From Zelopaecilomyces penicillatus (lineage: Eukaryota; Ascomycota; Sordariomycetes; Hypocreales; Pseudodiploosporaceae), in the NCBI GenBank assembly GCA_005765155.1, contig VCCP01000008.1, positions 992,001 through 1,056,000 of the forward strand: 64,000 nucleotides of DNA, in the 5' to 3' direction. Made by a program: the position numbers and the translations under genes. The notes beneath the pieces are model-generated. The model did not search any database. It saw only the letters and a program-made list of their open reading frames with translations, and was not told the DNA's origin. Shown piece by piece: positions 37,407-47,500 of this stretch. Position 1 is the stretch's first letter. Each line of letters begins with the position of its first letter.

Positions 37407-38075
37407 CTATTTAGATCGCAACTCTTCTGGTGTATCGGGTTGGTTGAAATAATGGCTCTTGATCACAACTGGGTGCTGGTTGAGGTATGTAACCACCCTG
37501 CTTATAGTCGGAAAAGCGGCAATATCAACCCCGAATCTCTGCGCATTCCACACCGCAGGAAGCAAACAGGCGTCTGCCATTGTCAAATTGTCTCCAAAGG
37601 AGCATTTCCCAGCACAGTCCTTTGCTACCGCCTCATACGCCGCCAGACCATTCGTCATCAACTCCTTGTTCCACTCCTCCGCGCTGCCGCCTAGCTTCCT
37701 CACACGTCGCATGATACGTAGGTTCGTCACTGGCTGTACATCCGAGGCGATGATGTTCGCCAATGATCTCACGATGGCTCGGGATTTAGGGTCTGAGGTA
37801 GGTGGGAGGATCGGGTTCTCGGGATGTACTTCTTCGAGAAATTCGAGGGCGGCTACGGATTGGCCGATTTTGAAGGTTCCTCCCTGTGCATCGGGACAGA
37901 CGAGGAGTGGGACGGAGGCCGAGGGATTTAGGGCCATGTGTTTGTCGGAGAGCTGCTCATCTTTGAGCAGGTTGACGGGGACATGTTCGAATGGAATGGA
38001 TTTGAGATGGAGGACGATGCGGATGCGGGCAGAGCAGGAGGATCTGAAGTAGGCGAATAGTGTGTAGTCCGACAT
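37407..38075 (-). CDS. Maleylacetoacetate isomerase (zeta-class glutathione transferase)
   Basis: Catalyses glutathione-dependent isomerisation of 4-maleylacetoacetate to fumarylacetoacetate in phenylalanine/tyrosine breakdown. One exon, 222 aa from the ATG at 38075, matching the family length; the open frame continues upstream but that part is unlike any zeta enzyme. The N-terminal thioredoxin fold carries the catalytic SSCSARIRI motif (residues 11-19), NPSASVPLL with the cis-proline, and the glutathione-contacting IGQSVAALEFLEE. The all-helical C-terminal domain has ASDVQP, GDNLTMADACLLPAVWNAQRFG, and ends with QPDTPEELRSK, close to the human and Aspergillus enzymes. No homogentisate dioxygenase or fumarylacetoacetase gene is nearby, unlike the clustered arrangement known in Aspergillus. 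It is divergent from the GNAT gene at 38929. Confidence 0.93.
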   Translation of the reverse strand: MSDYTLFAYFRSSCSARIRIVLHLKSIPFEHVPVNLLKDEQLSDKHMALNPSASVPLLVCPDAQGGTFKIGQSVAALEFLEEVHPENPILPPTSDPKSRAIVRSLANIIASDVQPVTNLRIMRRVRKLGGSAEEWNKELMTNGLAAYEAVAKDCAGKCSFGDNLTMADACLLPAVWNAQRFGVDIAAFPTISRVVTYLNQHPVVIKSHYFNQPDTPEELRSK

Positions 38076-38928
38076 GATGTCTGCTGAATTCTGTGATGGG
38101 CAAGCAATTGCACGTTCACTCTTGTGTCGTTGTTGGTGCCAGAAGGATGTTTGTTCGAAGCCTACCTCCTGGTTGAAGGCGGGGAAGCTACAGCAATTGA
38201 CGCGACAATTAGGTTTGAGATTTAATCGCGAGCCAGAAAACATGTAGACATTCAGATTCGACCAATCCAATCAATTCAGCACGAGATGTAATAGAGGGCT
38301 GCCGCTTCTAGCCACGCCCGTGCGGAAGTTCCGTGAAATGTGGAGCAGCCGGTTTACTGCGGGATTCACAGGTTCCGATGGTTGCCCCCTCACCGAGTAG
38401 GGTTGGGGTTATTTAACGGAAAGCGTTCCGCCAAACGGTGTTGATCGTGGTGGGGTAATCTTCGAGCTTAGATAGAAAACAATACCTATCTCTATGCAGC
38501 CATCGATGATGTTTTTGGTATTACATATCATCATTTCTTTGTTTAGATACCTGTAGATAGCATTGGTCTTCAACGTAGATGCCTCTACTTTGATAGTTTG
38601 AGAACTCACTAATGGCGGGGGCGGAGGAAGCAGAGTGCGGGGTATTACTATATCTGGCTTTATTGCTGGCACAGCTTGCAAGGTGCCTTAGCATTCTCTA
38701 CCACGTCATGCTGGTACCTTGCGTTGGAGATCATCCCGGTTCGGCCGATAGACGGATATGGAGTAGCCGGAGCAAGAAACGCGTAAGCTCGGCGTAACGA
38801 ATATGCATAGGAATCATAATCTACCACTGTCGATGAGTGTTGAATTTTCTGTATATTGCTGTGTAGTTTCTCTCTCTGTTGTTCTCTTCTTTCTATCCGT
38901 ACAAGATCAATTGAACAGCCCACTCGTC
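38076..38928. other. Divergent promoter region (maiA-like / GNAT)
   Basis: 853 bases between two divergently transcribed genes. Just before the GNAT start there is a CT-rich block (38867-38902) typical of fungal transcription-start regions. No gene seen. Confidence 0.55.
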
Positions 38929-39810
38929 ATGCCTTCCCAAGAACATTCAATGGAGTCAAGGCCAGCATCAGACCTGCAGCCTGCCGAGCTGGCAGCACTG
39001 GTCAACCTAGGGTTCACCGGATACATGGGTCGCAAAGTAGAATTTTCACCGGAAGAACTTACTTTATACTGTTCGAACAACTTCATCTCCCTACCACGAA
39101 GCCATGTGTTCTTCTTGAAATCTGACCCAAGTGTGGCCGTGGCTTTTGGCCTGATTGCAGCTCGTGAGGACAAACCCAAAGAAGTGCGATTAGCATCCAT
39201 GGCTGTTATTCCTTCCGCCAAGGGCAAAGGAATTGGTTCACAAGTTTTGGCTATCATCATCGAGGCGGAGAAGACACGCGGAACATCTATCTTTGAACTT
39301 GAGGCTATTCAGACCAACACCCCCGCTGTAAATCTCTACAAGCGAGCTGGATTCAGCATACACCGCGAGTTGCTCGGCTGGGAACGAGATATGATCACAG
39401 CCGACCAGGCCGACAGCTCCACCGAACTATCACAAGAGTGCTCCATCTCAGACGTGGACGCTCTCGTCAAAGCTCACGGATCCGACGACTTGCCTTGGCA
39501 AATATGGGGATTCAGCCGGGGAATTACTGCAGCCCGTGCTTTCAAACTTGACCACGCGTACTGCGTCATCTCAGACCCGGACGATGAGAAGAATGACACT
39601 ATATCAATGAAGAGCCTCATCGTCGAACCAAATTGGAGGTCTAAAGGACAAGCGCGCAACTTGATACAGGCGCTTATGAGCAGGTTTCCTAATAAGAAAT
39701 GGTTTGCAACGCCACTTTTTCCCAAAGAGTATGCAGAGTCGCTCGCCAAGGCTATGGGGTTTAGTAATACTGCTTTGAACCAATACCAGATGAGGATGAG
39801 GCTGGATTAA
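38929..39810 (+). CDS. Tandem-lobe GNAT N-acetyltransferase
   Basis: Acetyl-CoA-dependent N-acetyltransferase of unknown substrate; 293 aa, no intron. The first lobe has motif A, MAVIPSAKGKGIGSQVLAII, with the acetyl-CoA pyrophosphate loop KGKGIG, followed by the typical N-T-P-A-V-N-L-Y-K-R-A-G-F segment. The second lobe (from about residue 165) has MKSLIVEPNWRSKGQA and AMGFS at the end, a weaker version of the same fold, so this is probably a duplicated-GNAT protein in which only the first site is canonical. The start at 38929 follows a CT-rich leader; an upstream in-frame ATG at 38803 would add a hydrophobic 42 residues with no counterpart in the family. Confidence 0.83.
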   Translation: MPSQEHSMESRPASDLQPAELAALVNLGFTGYMGRKVEFSPEELTLYCSNNFISLPRSHVFFLKSDPSVAVAFGLIAAREDKPKEVRLASMAVIPSAKGKGIGSQVLAIIIEAEKTRGTSIFELEAIQTNTPAVNLYKRAGFSIHRELLGWERDMITADQADSSTELSQECSISDVDALVKAHGSDDLPWQIWGFSRGITAARAFKLDHAYCVISDPDDEKNDTISMKSLIVEPNWRSKGQARNLIQALMSRFPNKKWFATPLFPKEYAESLAKAMGFSNTALNQYQMRMRLD

Positions 39811-40606
39811 GATTGGGGTAGAAGCCGAAATACTTTTGTTTCAATATGTAGTTGTCTATTAGTGAGATTTTAGCATGTGCTGAATGGAGACAGCCAGCTC
39901 CTTGATTTCTTCAAAATTTCTTCATTAATCATCACACTTGAGCACATTGAATATACAAAAGATAAGCAATGAAAGAAAATCATCATTTCAATTTGAGGCC
40001 GTATTCACTGATTGATCAGAGCAATTCACGAGCTGACCTCTGTCGGGTTGGCCGGGACTAGTTCATCATCTGGCTCTTGTGTTCACAGCGTCCTGGGAAG
40101 GTTTCCAGGTTTGACAGCTCTCAGCCCAGTGCCGACTTTAACATTACGGCCAGATCCTGGCTCATGCCGTCGAATCAATGGCTGGCAAGCCTTTCAGGCT
40201 TACACCTGATCAAATCAGGAATAAAAACCTGCACTACTGTGCTTCAGCGTACTTGACATGTGTCTTTGTTAATCCATATTTTGTGCTACGGTTTTGGCAT
40301 GAGCAGAACTTGTTTTGCACCATGGCTGAACTTGAAGTGCATACGGGAAGAGAAAAAAGTAGTCGAGAGGACTGGTGCAAATGTGAGTGTCGTTTCTCGT
40401 GTTTCTAAACCAGCTCAGGTATGTTATGTACAGGTACTCGCCGGTTATTTTGACGCTCAGAGGATGGTAAATTGTAATTCGGCGAATTTGATAGTCACTG
40501 CTATCAACAAACCGCATGTCTAATATCTAATATTCGGCGGTTGTAAAATAACTGAGATCTCAGCCCTTGTAAAAACTCCCATTTAACAGGTCCAAGATCG
40601 CATCTC
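39811..40606. other. Convergent 3' intergenic region
   Basis: 796 bases between the convergent GNAT genes. Short frames only; AT-rich terminator-like sequence follows both genes. Confidence 0.55.
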
Positions 40607-41332
40607 TCACACAATCCTCTCCCACTCAAACACACCACCCTCCTCAAAATAGCCGGCATCACACTTCTTAAACCCCAGCTTCTCCAAAACCCGTCCGCTG
40701 TTGACATTGTCCAACATCGTCCCGGCTATGAACCTCCTCACACCATGTTCCTCAACCGCCCATTGCATCGCCACCGCCGCGGCTCGAGGCGCAATGCCTC
40801 TACCCCAAAATGCCGGGTCCATACCGTAGCGCATCTCGATCATTTCCTGCCACGGGGGTAGGTCTGGCTTTCGACTCGCAAGATCCTCGAGGCTGCTGGT
40901 TGTTGCGTCGCGGACGCAAGTGTAGCCTACCCACTCAACCGCTGCCAGAAAGCCATTTTCTGGATTCAGAACCCGTTCAAACTCAGTGTCCTCAATGATG
41001 CGAACTTTGGTCTCCGAGTTTTTCAGCAATCTTCCCTCAAGTGTGCTGAAATCCACCTTGCCCGCTTCCTCGGGCAGTAACCCCAACGCAAAGTCCCCCA
41101 TTCCTCTGCGTCCCCAACGCAAGGCTGCATCGCGCTTCAGCAACACATCCTTGACTTCGTCATCCGTCCAATTCACCGGCAAGAAATGATCCCCAAAAGC
41201 AATCTGGCAAAAGGAGGCGTCTGCATGTAGTTTCCGAAACAGGTCGCGGTAAGGCTGCACATGACCTGAAGAGGGTGATGGAAGGAAAAAAAGTTGATCG
41301 GTTAAAAGAGCAAACGGAGTAGTAACAGCCAT
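40607..41332 (-). CDS. RimJ/RimL-type GNAT acetyltransferase
   Basis: Single-exon 241-aa acetyltransferase of the RimJ/RimL-like branch, which uses acetyl-CoA on N-terminal amines or small molecules; substrate unknown. Near the C-terminus are the acetyl-CoA loop FWGRGIAPRAAA and the family pair LDNVNSGRVLEKLGFKK. The N-terminal part carries a TDQLFFLP strand and a PYRDLFRKLHAD helix as usual for this branch. Length is slightly above the family average because of an insert around residues 80-130. It is convergent with the other GNAT gene, but the two are not close sequence relatives. Confidence 0.87.
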   Translation of the reverse strand: MAVTTPFALLTDQLFFLPSPSSGHVQPYRDLFRKLHADASFCQIAFGDHFLPVNWTDDEVKDVLLKRDAALRWGRRGMGDFALGLLPEEAGKVDFSTLEGRLLKNSETKVRIIEDTEFERVLNPENGFLAAVEWVGYTCVRDATTSSLEDLASRKPDLPPWQEMIEMRYGMDPAFWGRGIAPRAAAVAMQWAVEEHGVRRFIAGTMLDNVNSGRVLEKLGFKKCDAGYFEEGGVFEWERIV

Positions 41333-42074
41333 GCTTGAAGATGGGTATGTGGGTGTTATAAATGTCTTCGGGATTGTTTATCAAGGTAGGTAGTTAGCTT
41401 TCACTAATATTTGCAATTCTGTACTTTTGCACCAGGCACAGCGCGCAGCTTCTTCTCTGGTGGGTTTCAACCAATTGAGGGTTCAAGCATCTTTGTCATC
41501 ATCCATTATTGAGTTCCGAAGGATCCGTGATCATGAGTCATAGCATCTCTAGGCTCCAAACAATCCACTTGAAGGCATCCATAATGCTAATATGACTTGC
41601 CATTGTTAGGATGCTGCCTGGTTACTGCAAATAGCAATGCTCTTGCTGATATTGCCATATTGCGGATAAGCATCACCTTTGGTGGTGCGGGCAAAAGCGA
41701 GATCCAAAAAAAGTGAGGCATGGCATGGGTAGTGCTGCAACGGAAAGACATGTGACATGTGAATCATAAATGTATGGGTTCTGTCCGAGTCTCACTTTGA
41801 TGCCACCATGAGACTTCATCCAGACACATCAGGAATGGCTCGTCGATGGTGCTGAGCTGATCTCCAACAACAAAAAACAATTTTAAAGCAAAGAAGCCAT
41901 CCAACTAACTGGCGGTACCATAGCGCAAACGTATTCCACTGGTGCGTCTCTGTTAGGTTTCCCGAGTGATAAGAACAGCGTTTGATTACTAACATGGTGT
42001 GTACTTGGGCAGGAAATTTGCGTATGTTGATCGGGATGCATCGGCATAATGCTGGCTGAAGAGAGTTGCTGACC
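41333..42074. other. Intergenic, possible upstream exons of the cysteine-rich gene
   Basis: No gene is certain. At 41988-42011 there is a good branch site and acceptor (CTAAC followed by GGGCAG) on the plus strand, suggesting that the next gene may have an extra 5' exon and a signal peptide that I could not place. Confidence 0.4.
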
Positions 42075-43567
42075 ATGTCATGGAAGCCGCCATTTCACTA
42101 TTATCGAGGCGAAAAGGTAGAATGCAAGCCTTCCAAAAACCAGTACGGGTGCAGTGACGTAAAAAATGTAAGTAAGCCACACAGGATTCGAAGCAGCCTC
42201 TTTTATTTACTCTCTTGCTCCTTTCTCTAGCGATACTGCACTGCAACCCAGGACCGTCCTACGCTTTGCGTGGTGGACGGCCCTTGCTACGCCGGCCCCT
42301 ACGGCTGTATTGAAGATGACACCGGGGCGCACGACGAACTTCCGCCTGGGCAATACAAGGGCCATTGTCCTACTCCTCCACCTCCGCCTCCTCCATCCGC
42401 CAAGCAGATTTGTTCTGACTGTGAGCAACATGCTCATTCTGAGTGTCTCGAATCAAACAATTTTATCCGCGTATCCGCGAAGCTGCATATTTCAAGTGCG
42501 TTGCCGATGCCTGTGTAAGTAAACAGCCCGACCGCGGTGACATTCGGAATCGCGTATACCAATAGACGAACGAATAGCATTACTAATTGGTATCCCACCC
42601 CTATTTGGGTGATGCCACAATATATAGTCTAAGAAATGCCCGTCGGATATGCTAGTCAAGTCTCAATTCAGTCAGGCTATCCTTGGTTGCCAAGAGCAAA
42701 AAACCGAGTTCGGGAAACAAGGCTTTCCGCAATGTATCAAAGGTGGAATCGTAAGTGCTCTACCGTATTATATCGGGGTTTTTTTTTTGGCTATTTAGAA
42801 AGCGTCAAGGTGCTCTACGAAAGGGACATGAATGGCTGATTTATCGTTCGCGCTCTCTTGCAGGGAAGCATCTATGAGGGTGAGAAAGTCTGTCGACTTG
42901 CGTTCCGTTATGCTCAGTTATCATGCGGGTAACCACAGAGTCGCCCAAACCGAGACCAAGAAAAGCAGCTTTCAGATCGGTACAAGGCGCTCATTCAAGA
43001 ATTGACGAGTAAGGAGAATGAAGCCATTTTCTCAAGGGTGGTGCGATTACATCCCGATCTGAACGGCGATTTTCAAGTCGTCGTCCAACGGCTTACCGAC
43101 GGCCTGGTCAAGGCGAGCTTTATCAACCCAAAAGCTTCCAAGTGTGTATCTGAAGGACTGGTAAGGCTTCAAGAAAGATCAATAACAAACAAAGTATAGT
43201 CAAGGCTGATTATGTTTTAGGGCAATATATGCAATGACCAGTCGCTATGCACCACATGCATTGCTGCTGGTGCAGAGGATCGCGTAGCAGCCATTATTTG
43301 CAGGATCCCTACACTCGTTAGAAAAGAGGCCTTGAATTATTACTGTGGTCCCCAGGATTGTGTGAGTTTATTTCTTTCTTTTTTTTTTTGGGTTGCCCGG
43401 GGGGGGGGGGGGGGGGGGGTGGAGATTGAGTGAATTTTGGTTTCCATTCCTCTCCCTATTATCTCAAAAACTGCCAATACAGAAGACATCAGTGCTAACG
43501 CGCTTCATCATAGAACGCCGAATGCCAATTTGATAAGTCGGCACCTACTCAAAAACCATCAATGTAA
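42075..43567 (+). CDS. Multi-exon cysteine-rich protein of unknown family
   Basis: I do not recognise this protein. Support comes from a chain of good splice sites with consistent phase: exons 42075-42167 and 42231 onward are joined by a 63-nt intron; an exon ends at 42750; 42939-43160, 43221-43361 and 43514-43567 are joined by clean phase-0 introns and end in TAA. Cysteines are evenly spread across exons (YGCSD, YCTAT, LCVVDGPCYAGPYGC, GCQEQ, CNDQSLCTTC, YYCGPQDC, AECQF), as in disulfide-rich extracellular proteins, and a proline run (seven P) follows the first cysteine block. The junction between about 42420 and 42656 is ambiguous, and no signal peptide was found, so the 5' end may be incomplete. 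A small exon at 42864-42929 is skipped in this model because it runs into TAA. The next gene is a secreted orphan in the same orientation. Confidence 0.5.
43399..43419 (+). repeat. Poly(G)21 tract in an intron
   Basis: Run of 21 G within the last intron (43362-43513) of the cysteine-rich gene, preceded by a T-rich stretch. Confidence 0.85.
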
Positions 43568-44519
43568 CGCCGCCACATTGAATGGACTTGAGTTAGGTAG
43601 AGAGGTAACCACCACGAAGTCAAAGTCAAATTGACCACTCTCACCATTCGACTATGTCTTTGCCAGCTGGAGATAATTTGATTGGAGGAAGCTAGATGTA
43701 ACTTTTTATCTGATCTACTTGCTCTATGCTATGTAAGATGGAAGTGATCTGGATTATTTAGAAAACCCAGGCCTGTGTCTACATATTCCTAAATAATAGA
43801 CTAGAGCCAGTCATCGAACTTGAAGAACCAATGCTGAAATCTATTCCAAACAGGCCGTTTCCGCGGGAGAAAGTTTTTGTTTCGCTTCATGTTCGTTGTT
43901 ATCAAGGGCTTTCTTTTCTCTTACATCTAGACACAGCCATCTCTTACTTCGTTTGACCTTGGAAAAAAATATGTATGGGCGCTCTGTGTTGAGCGGGCGC
44001 ATATTCAATAGAGCCACACATGTTCACCGGTGGGTTCAATGGGTTAAAGCCCAACCACAGGCCGAATTAAGACTTTTGAGGCTGAAGTGTGCCAGATTTC
44101 TTGATGTGTACGGCTCTTCACTAACCCGATCCGGAATGTTTACCCCCACCATTGATCGCGTTCAGCAAACAGAAGTGATAGAGAGAGACTTTGTATTCAA
44201 GATGAAAAGGCGCTCGGCAGAGTATGTGGGGAGCCGAATCACAGCGTGGCAAGGTCTTGTGTGAGTTAGCCGGGTAGAAACTAGACCGTTGTTCTAAGGC
44301 GTGGCTGAGAGTAGGCCCGAGAATCCTCAACTGCCGGGAGGAATTAATTGATCAACTCACTCATTTCTGGCTAGTAAAAAAGGTATGCTATGAATAGGAT
44401 TGTTCTCCATGTTCCAGGTTTGTATAAAGGCCCTAATTTTCACTCCTGGAATTGACTCGGTAGCATCCTCCCTCCCATCAATTGACAACATCATCATTGC
44501 CTCCTAGTCTTTTGCAAAT
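43568..44519. other. Intergenic and promoter of the secreted orphan
   Basis: A frame of about 120 codons occurs at 43896-44264 but lacks an ATG start and any motif. A TATA box lies at 44423-44429. Confidence 0.5.
44423..44429 (+). promoter_or_regulatory. TATA box
   Basis: TATAAAG lies about 90 bases upstream of the start codon at 44520. The intervening sequence is CT/CA-rich, as expected for a fungal leader. Confidence 0.5.
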
Positions 44520-45528
44520 ATGCGTTCCAGTCTTGTCTCTGTGGCCACTCTTCTCGCCACCCTTCAACCCGCCATAGCCGCTACCCACTATGGCTGCTGG
44601 TCGGACCAGAGTGCTGTATTTCACGATGACTGCATTTCGGCCGTGGTCAAAATTGTAGCCAGATTTGCCATCACCCCCAACGCCCGGCAGGCCATGATGC
44701 CGTCAAGCCTCGAAACAGAGGTACAGGGGAGATGCAGAGTGCAGATCAAGGCCAAGTCAGCCATGAGAGTCAATATTGGGGATCTTCTCCTCTCCTTTGA
44801 TCAGCTTATCTCGCGTTGCCAGAATGGCTATTTCTATTACGACAACGGTTTCAATGCCAACGTTCAGGGGCATGCTGGCTGGAAACGTGATGAAGCTAAT
44901 GCGGTCAATCAAGACGGCATTGACTTTCCTCATGGTGGATTGTCTGAGTGGCAGACACCAGAAGAGCCATTGTTTCTACCTCCTCTTGCTGATTCACTCG
45001 AGGAATCCCATACTACTAGCAAGAGACAACATGTGAAAGAACTAGTAGCTCGAGCAGCCCCTTCGGGCCGAAGAATCACCAACACGCAATCACGTGGTCT
45101 CTACTACACGCTATATCGGACCGTCGACAAATCCATCCACGGTTTAACCCGAGTAGCTCCCGGGTTAACTCAATTCTTCACTCCCAGAGCCAGGGATATG
45201 ATTTCCGATGCCTTGACTGTAACCAACGGTATTGAGCGAAGAACTAGCTTGGCATTCAATGAAAGAAACGAACAGGCACATGCAATTGGCGTGGCTATCA
45301 AGATAAGCAACGGCAAAAGGTCGTGGCAACAGCTATTCAATGGTTGGGGTGACAGCGGTGACTCCGCGGCTGATTTTGTTGGATGAAGCTCTCGTTGATT
45401 TTTACAACAACGGTTATACATCTGCTGTTTATACGATTTGGAATGAGCGCAGCGAAGAGCTTGTCACTTATTTTCTGAATAGAGTTGTAGGATTGACGAC
45501 GCCTTTCCCAAGACCCGCTCCAATCTGA
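44520..45528 (+). CDS. Secreted orphan protein with a frame shift or cryptic short intron
   Basis: Unknown function. Residues 1-20 form a clear signal peptide (MRSSLVSVATLLATLQPAIA). The mature N-terminal part has four cysteines in the pattern C-C-C-C (CWSD, DCIS, GRCRV, SRCQN) and ends with GYFYYDNG and GHAGWKRD, resembling small secreted cysteine-paired domains. A KR at 169-170 could be a Kex2-type processing site. The first frame ends at 45386, but strongly protein-like sequence (EALVDFYNNGYTSAVYTIW) continues in another frame to 45528. Two explanations fit: a 40-nt intron from GTGACA to GATGAAG (about 45347-45386), very short even for fungi, or a one-base frameshift near 45380, which could be a mutation or a sequencing error. 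The full protein would be near 320 aa. Confidence 0.6.
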
Positions 45529-46954
45529 ACTAAGTGTAGCACGACTTGGCGCCATCGTTAGGTATCTATAGATATTTGAATTTTATTATGAATTCTAGTG
45601 TTGGATATGATTTTTTCTCTTATGACTTTTCTGTAAATCATCGCGCTGTCTTTGTGCCAGTATGTGCCAAATAGATGTCTGAGTCGTGGTTTTGGCGATG
45701 TCGGCGATGTCTGCACTAATGATTGTGAAATGAGAGAAATGTTTTTTTTTTCTTTCCTGTAATTGGGGTGTAGGATTAGTTTTTATATGTATTACTCTAT
45801 TTTGAAAAATATTTGGGTAGATTTGCAGACAATATTGACGCTTTTTAAGACATATCATGTAGCCTAGACGTAGCAATGTTCGACTTGCGTCGGTTTACTC
45901 TCAAGAGTTCTGCTACTTTGGCTCCGAATTTACTTTAGAATCCACACATATCACTTCCATTAGCTGCATATTTCCATGCCCGCTTTCCTTAACCATAGCA
46001 GTCGGCCGTTTGTAGCCTAACTGCCAAGACAGGGATTTTCTCTTTCCCGCCACCACTGGCTAGCCTGCGAAGCGCCCACCATCCATTACGAACATCCGAA
46101 GGCCCCGGACCAATAACCCCATGCTAGATAGATCAATGACAGCACTTGGCCAATATGGGGGTTTGTGTGAATTAACAAGCTATAAATACACGATTGCACC
46201 CTTAATTGAAAAGATTAAACTGACATAGATGAGCTGGCAGGTGGATAAAATGTCTGGTAGGTCGAACTTTCTCATCTGTTACTCGACATGTACCAGGTGA
46301 AAGGACGTTTTTGTTTTACAAATGAGAACTAGTCCTGTTTAGTGGTAACATAGAATACCAGCGCAAGTTTCATCTTGGTCTGCGGGTAGACGTTCAACAA
46401 AGTCTCACCTAGACCCATATATTCCAAAAGCTGTACTACTCCACATTAATTCACACTACACAGATTACATCGTCTTCACAGCAGTTATCCTATTCGAATC
46501 TTTAAACCATGTAATTGAGATGTAAATAAGTAAAGAAAGTAATACAAAAAAAAAAGGGGTATCAATGCTCTAAGAAAATCTTTTCGCCGTTAAATGCGTG
46601 TAAGCGTGTGTGTAAACAGCCATGTCCTTTCTCATGTCGTACGGGTGGTGTAACCTTCCATCCCCAGTCTTTGTTTGAGGTTGATGCACGAAACCGTTAG
46701 GTGGTTGAATGAAAGGGGAGGGATCCTGCAGGACAGCAATGTTTCTGAGATGCGAATATCCATATAATTTTGTTGATGTAGTGCGCAGGAGTACTGGCTT
46801 GATTTTGTAGTGTTGGTTTGTTGTAGTTGGTTTTGATGCGTGAGAGGCGATTTTGCTAATGAAGTTGTTATTCTTCTTTTTTGTTGATCAATGTCCAAAG
46901 AGTCGACATGTTTAATGGCCTTTATGGTAGAAGGTTGTATGTCGACTGAAATGA
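45529..46954. other. Intergenic, AT-rich
   Basis: No supported gene. Several short minus-strand frames (for example 46632-46898) lack motifs. Confidence 0.55.
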
Positions 46955-47500
46955 TCAGACCTGTATCAGGGATGGGCTAATATCATGTTGATGAATCGGC
47001 GTGTTCGGATGCAGTACCAATGCAGTTTGATGGCCACCACTCCCATCAACAACATGCTCTGTGCCATCTCTCCCACGACTGCCCTCCCCGATTCCTGACT
47101 GTTTCTCCCTCCGCCTCGCCTCCATCGCCGCTCTCCTCGCAACCACACAATTCCAAACCCTCGACCTCGCCGCCAGCGCACCCACCGCTGCCGACGCCCT
47201 CTTCGACACCACAATCGTCACTGAGCTTCCCAGCTTGCCCAATTTCGTTTTTCTTCTCGCTTCCTTTTTCCCGTTCTTTGCTTTTTCCTTCTTCTCGTCG
47301 TCGATGCACCACCAGCACAGCCGGTCCCCGTATACCTCGTCCTCGCTACGTTCGTAGACGTCGCTGCCGCAAACGAGGCCGTGGCGATGGACTTTCCAGC
47401 TGGCGAGGGAGCCGTTCCAGCAGGGGACGCGGTTGCGGCGCTTGTTGAAGGTGACGAGGCAGTCGGGGCAGGAGTTCCATGAGCGGAAGTAGAAACACAT
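46955..47500 (-). CDS. Small basic protein with CxxC motifs
   Basis: Hypothetical protein, 181 aa, no intron. The N-terminus has an aromatic MCFYF start, then CPDC, and later a CWWC pair (residues about 62-65), a layout shared by many short fungal proteins of unknown function that may bind zinc. A strongly basic Lys/Arg/Glu helix follows (residues 68-86), then an Ala/Arg-rich segment. High GC and codon bias unlike the flanking DNA argue that it is translated. The opposite strand also has open frames because of the GC content, but without motifs. Confidence 0.5.
   Translation of the reverse strand: MCFYFRSWNSCPDCLVTFNKRRNRVPCWNGSLASWKVHRHGLVCGSDVYERSEDEVYGDRLCWWCIDDEKKEKAKNGKKEARRKTKLGKLGSSVTIVVSKRASAAVGALAARSRVWNCVVARRAAMEARRREKQSGIGEGSRGRDGTEHVVDGSGGHQTALVLHPNTPIHQHDISPSLIQV

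Noticed and set aside
38803..38928. Upstream ATG for the tandem GNAT protein, giving a hydrophobic N-terminus that looks like a membrane anchor
   Set aside because: The segment is a CT-rich leader translated; nothing similar is known in this family, and a second ATG follows at the domain edge.
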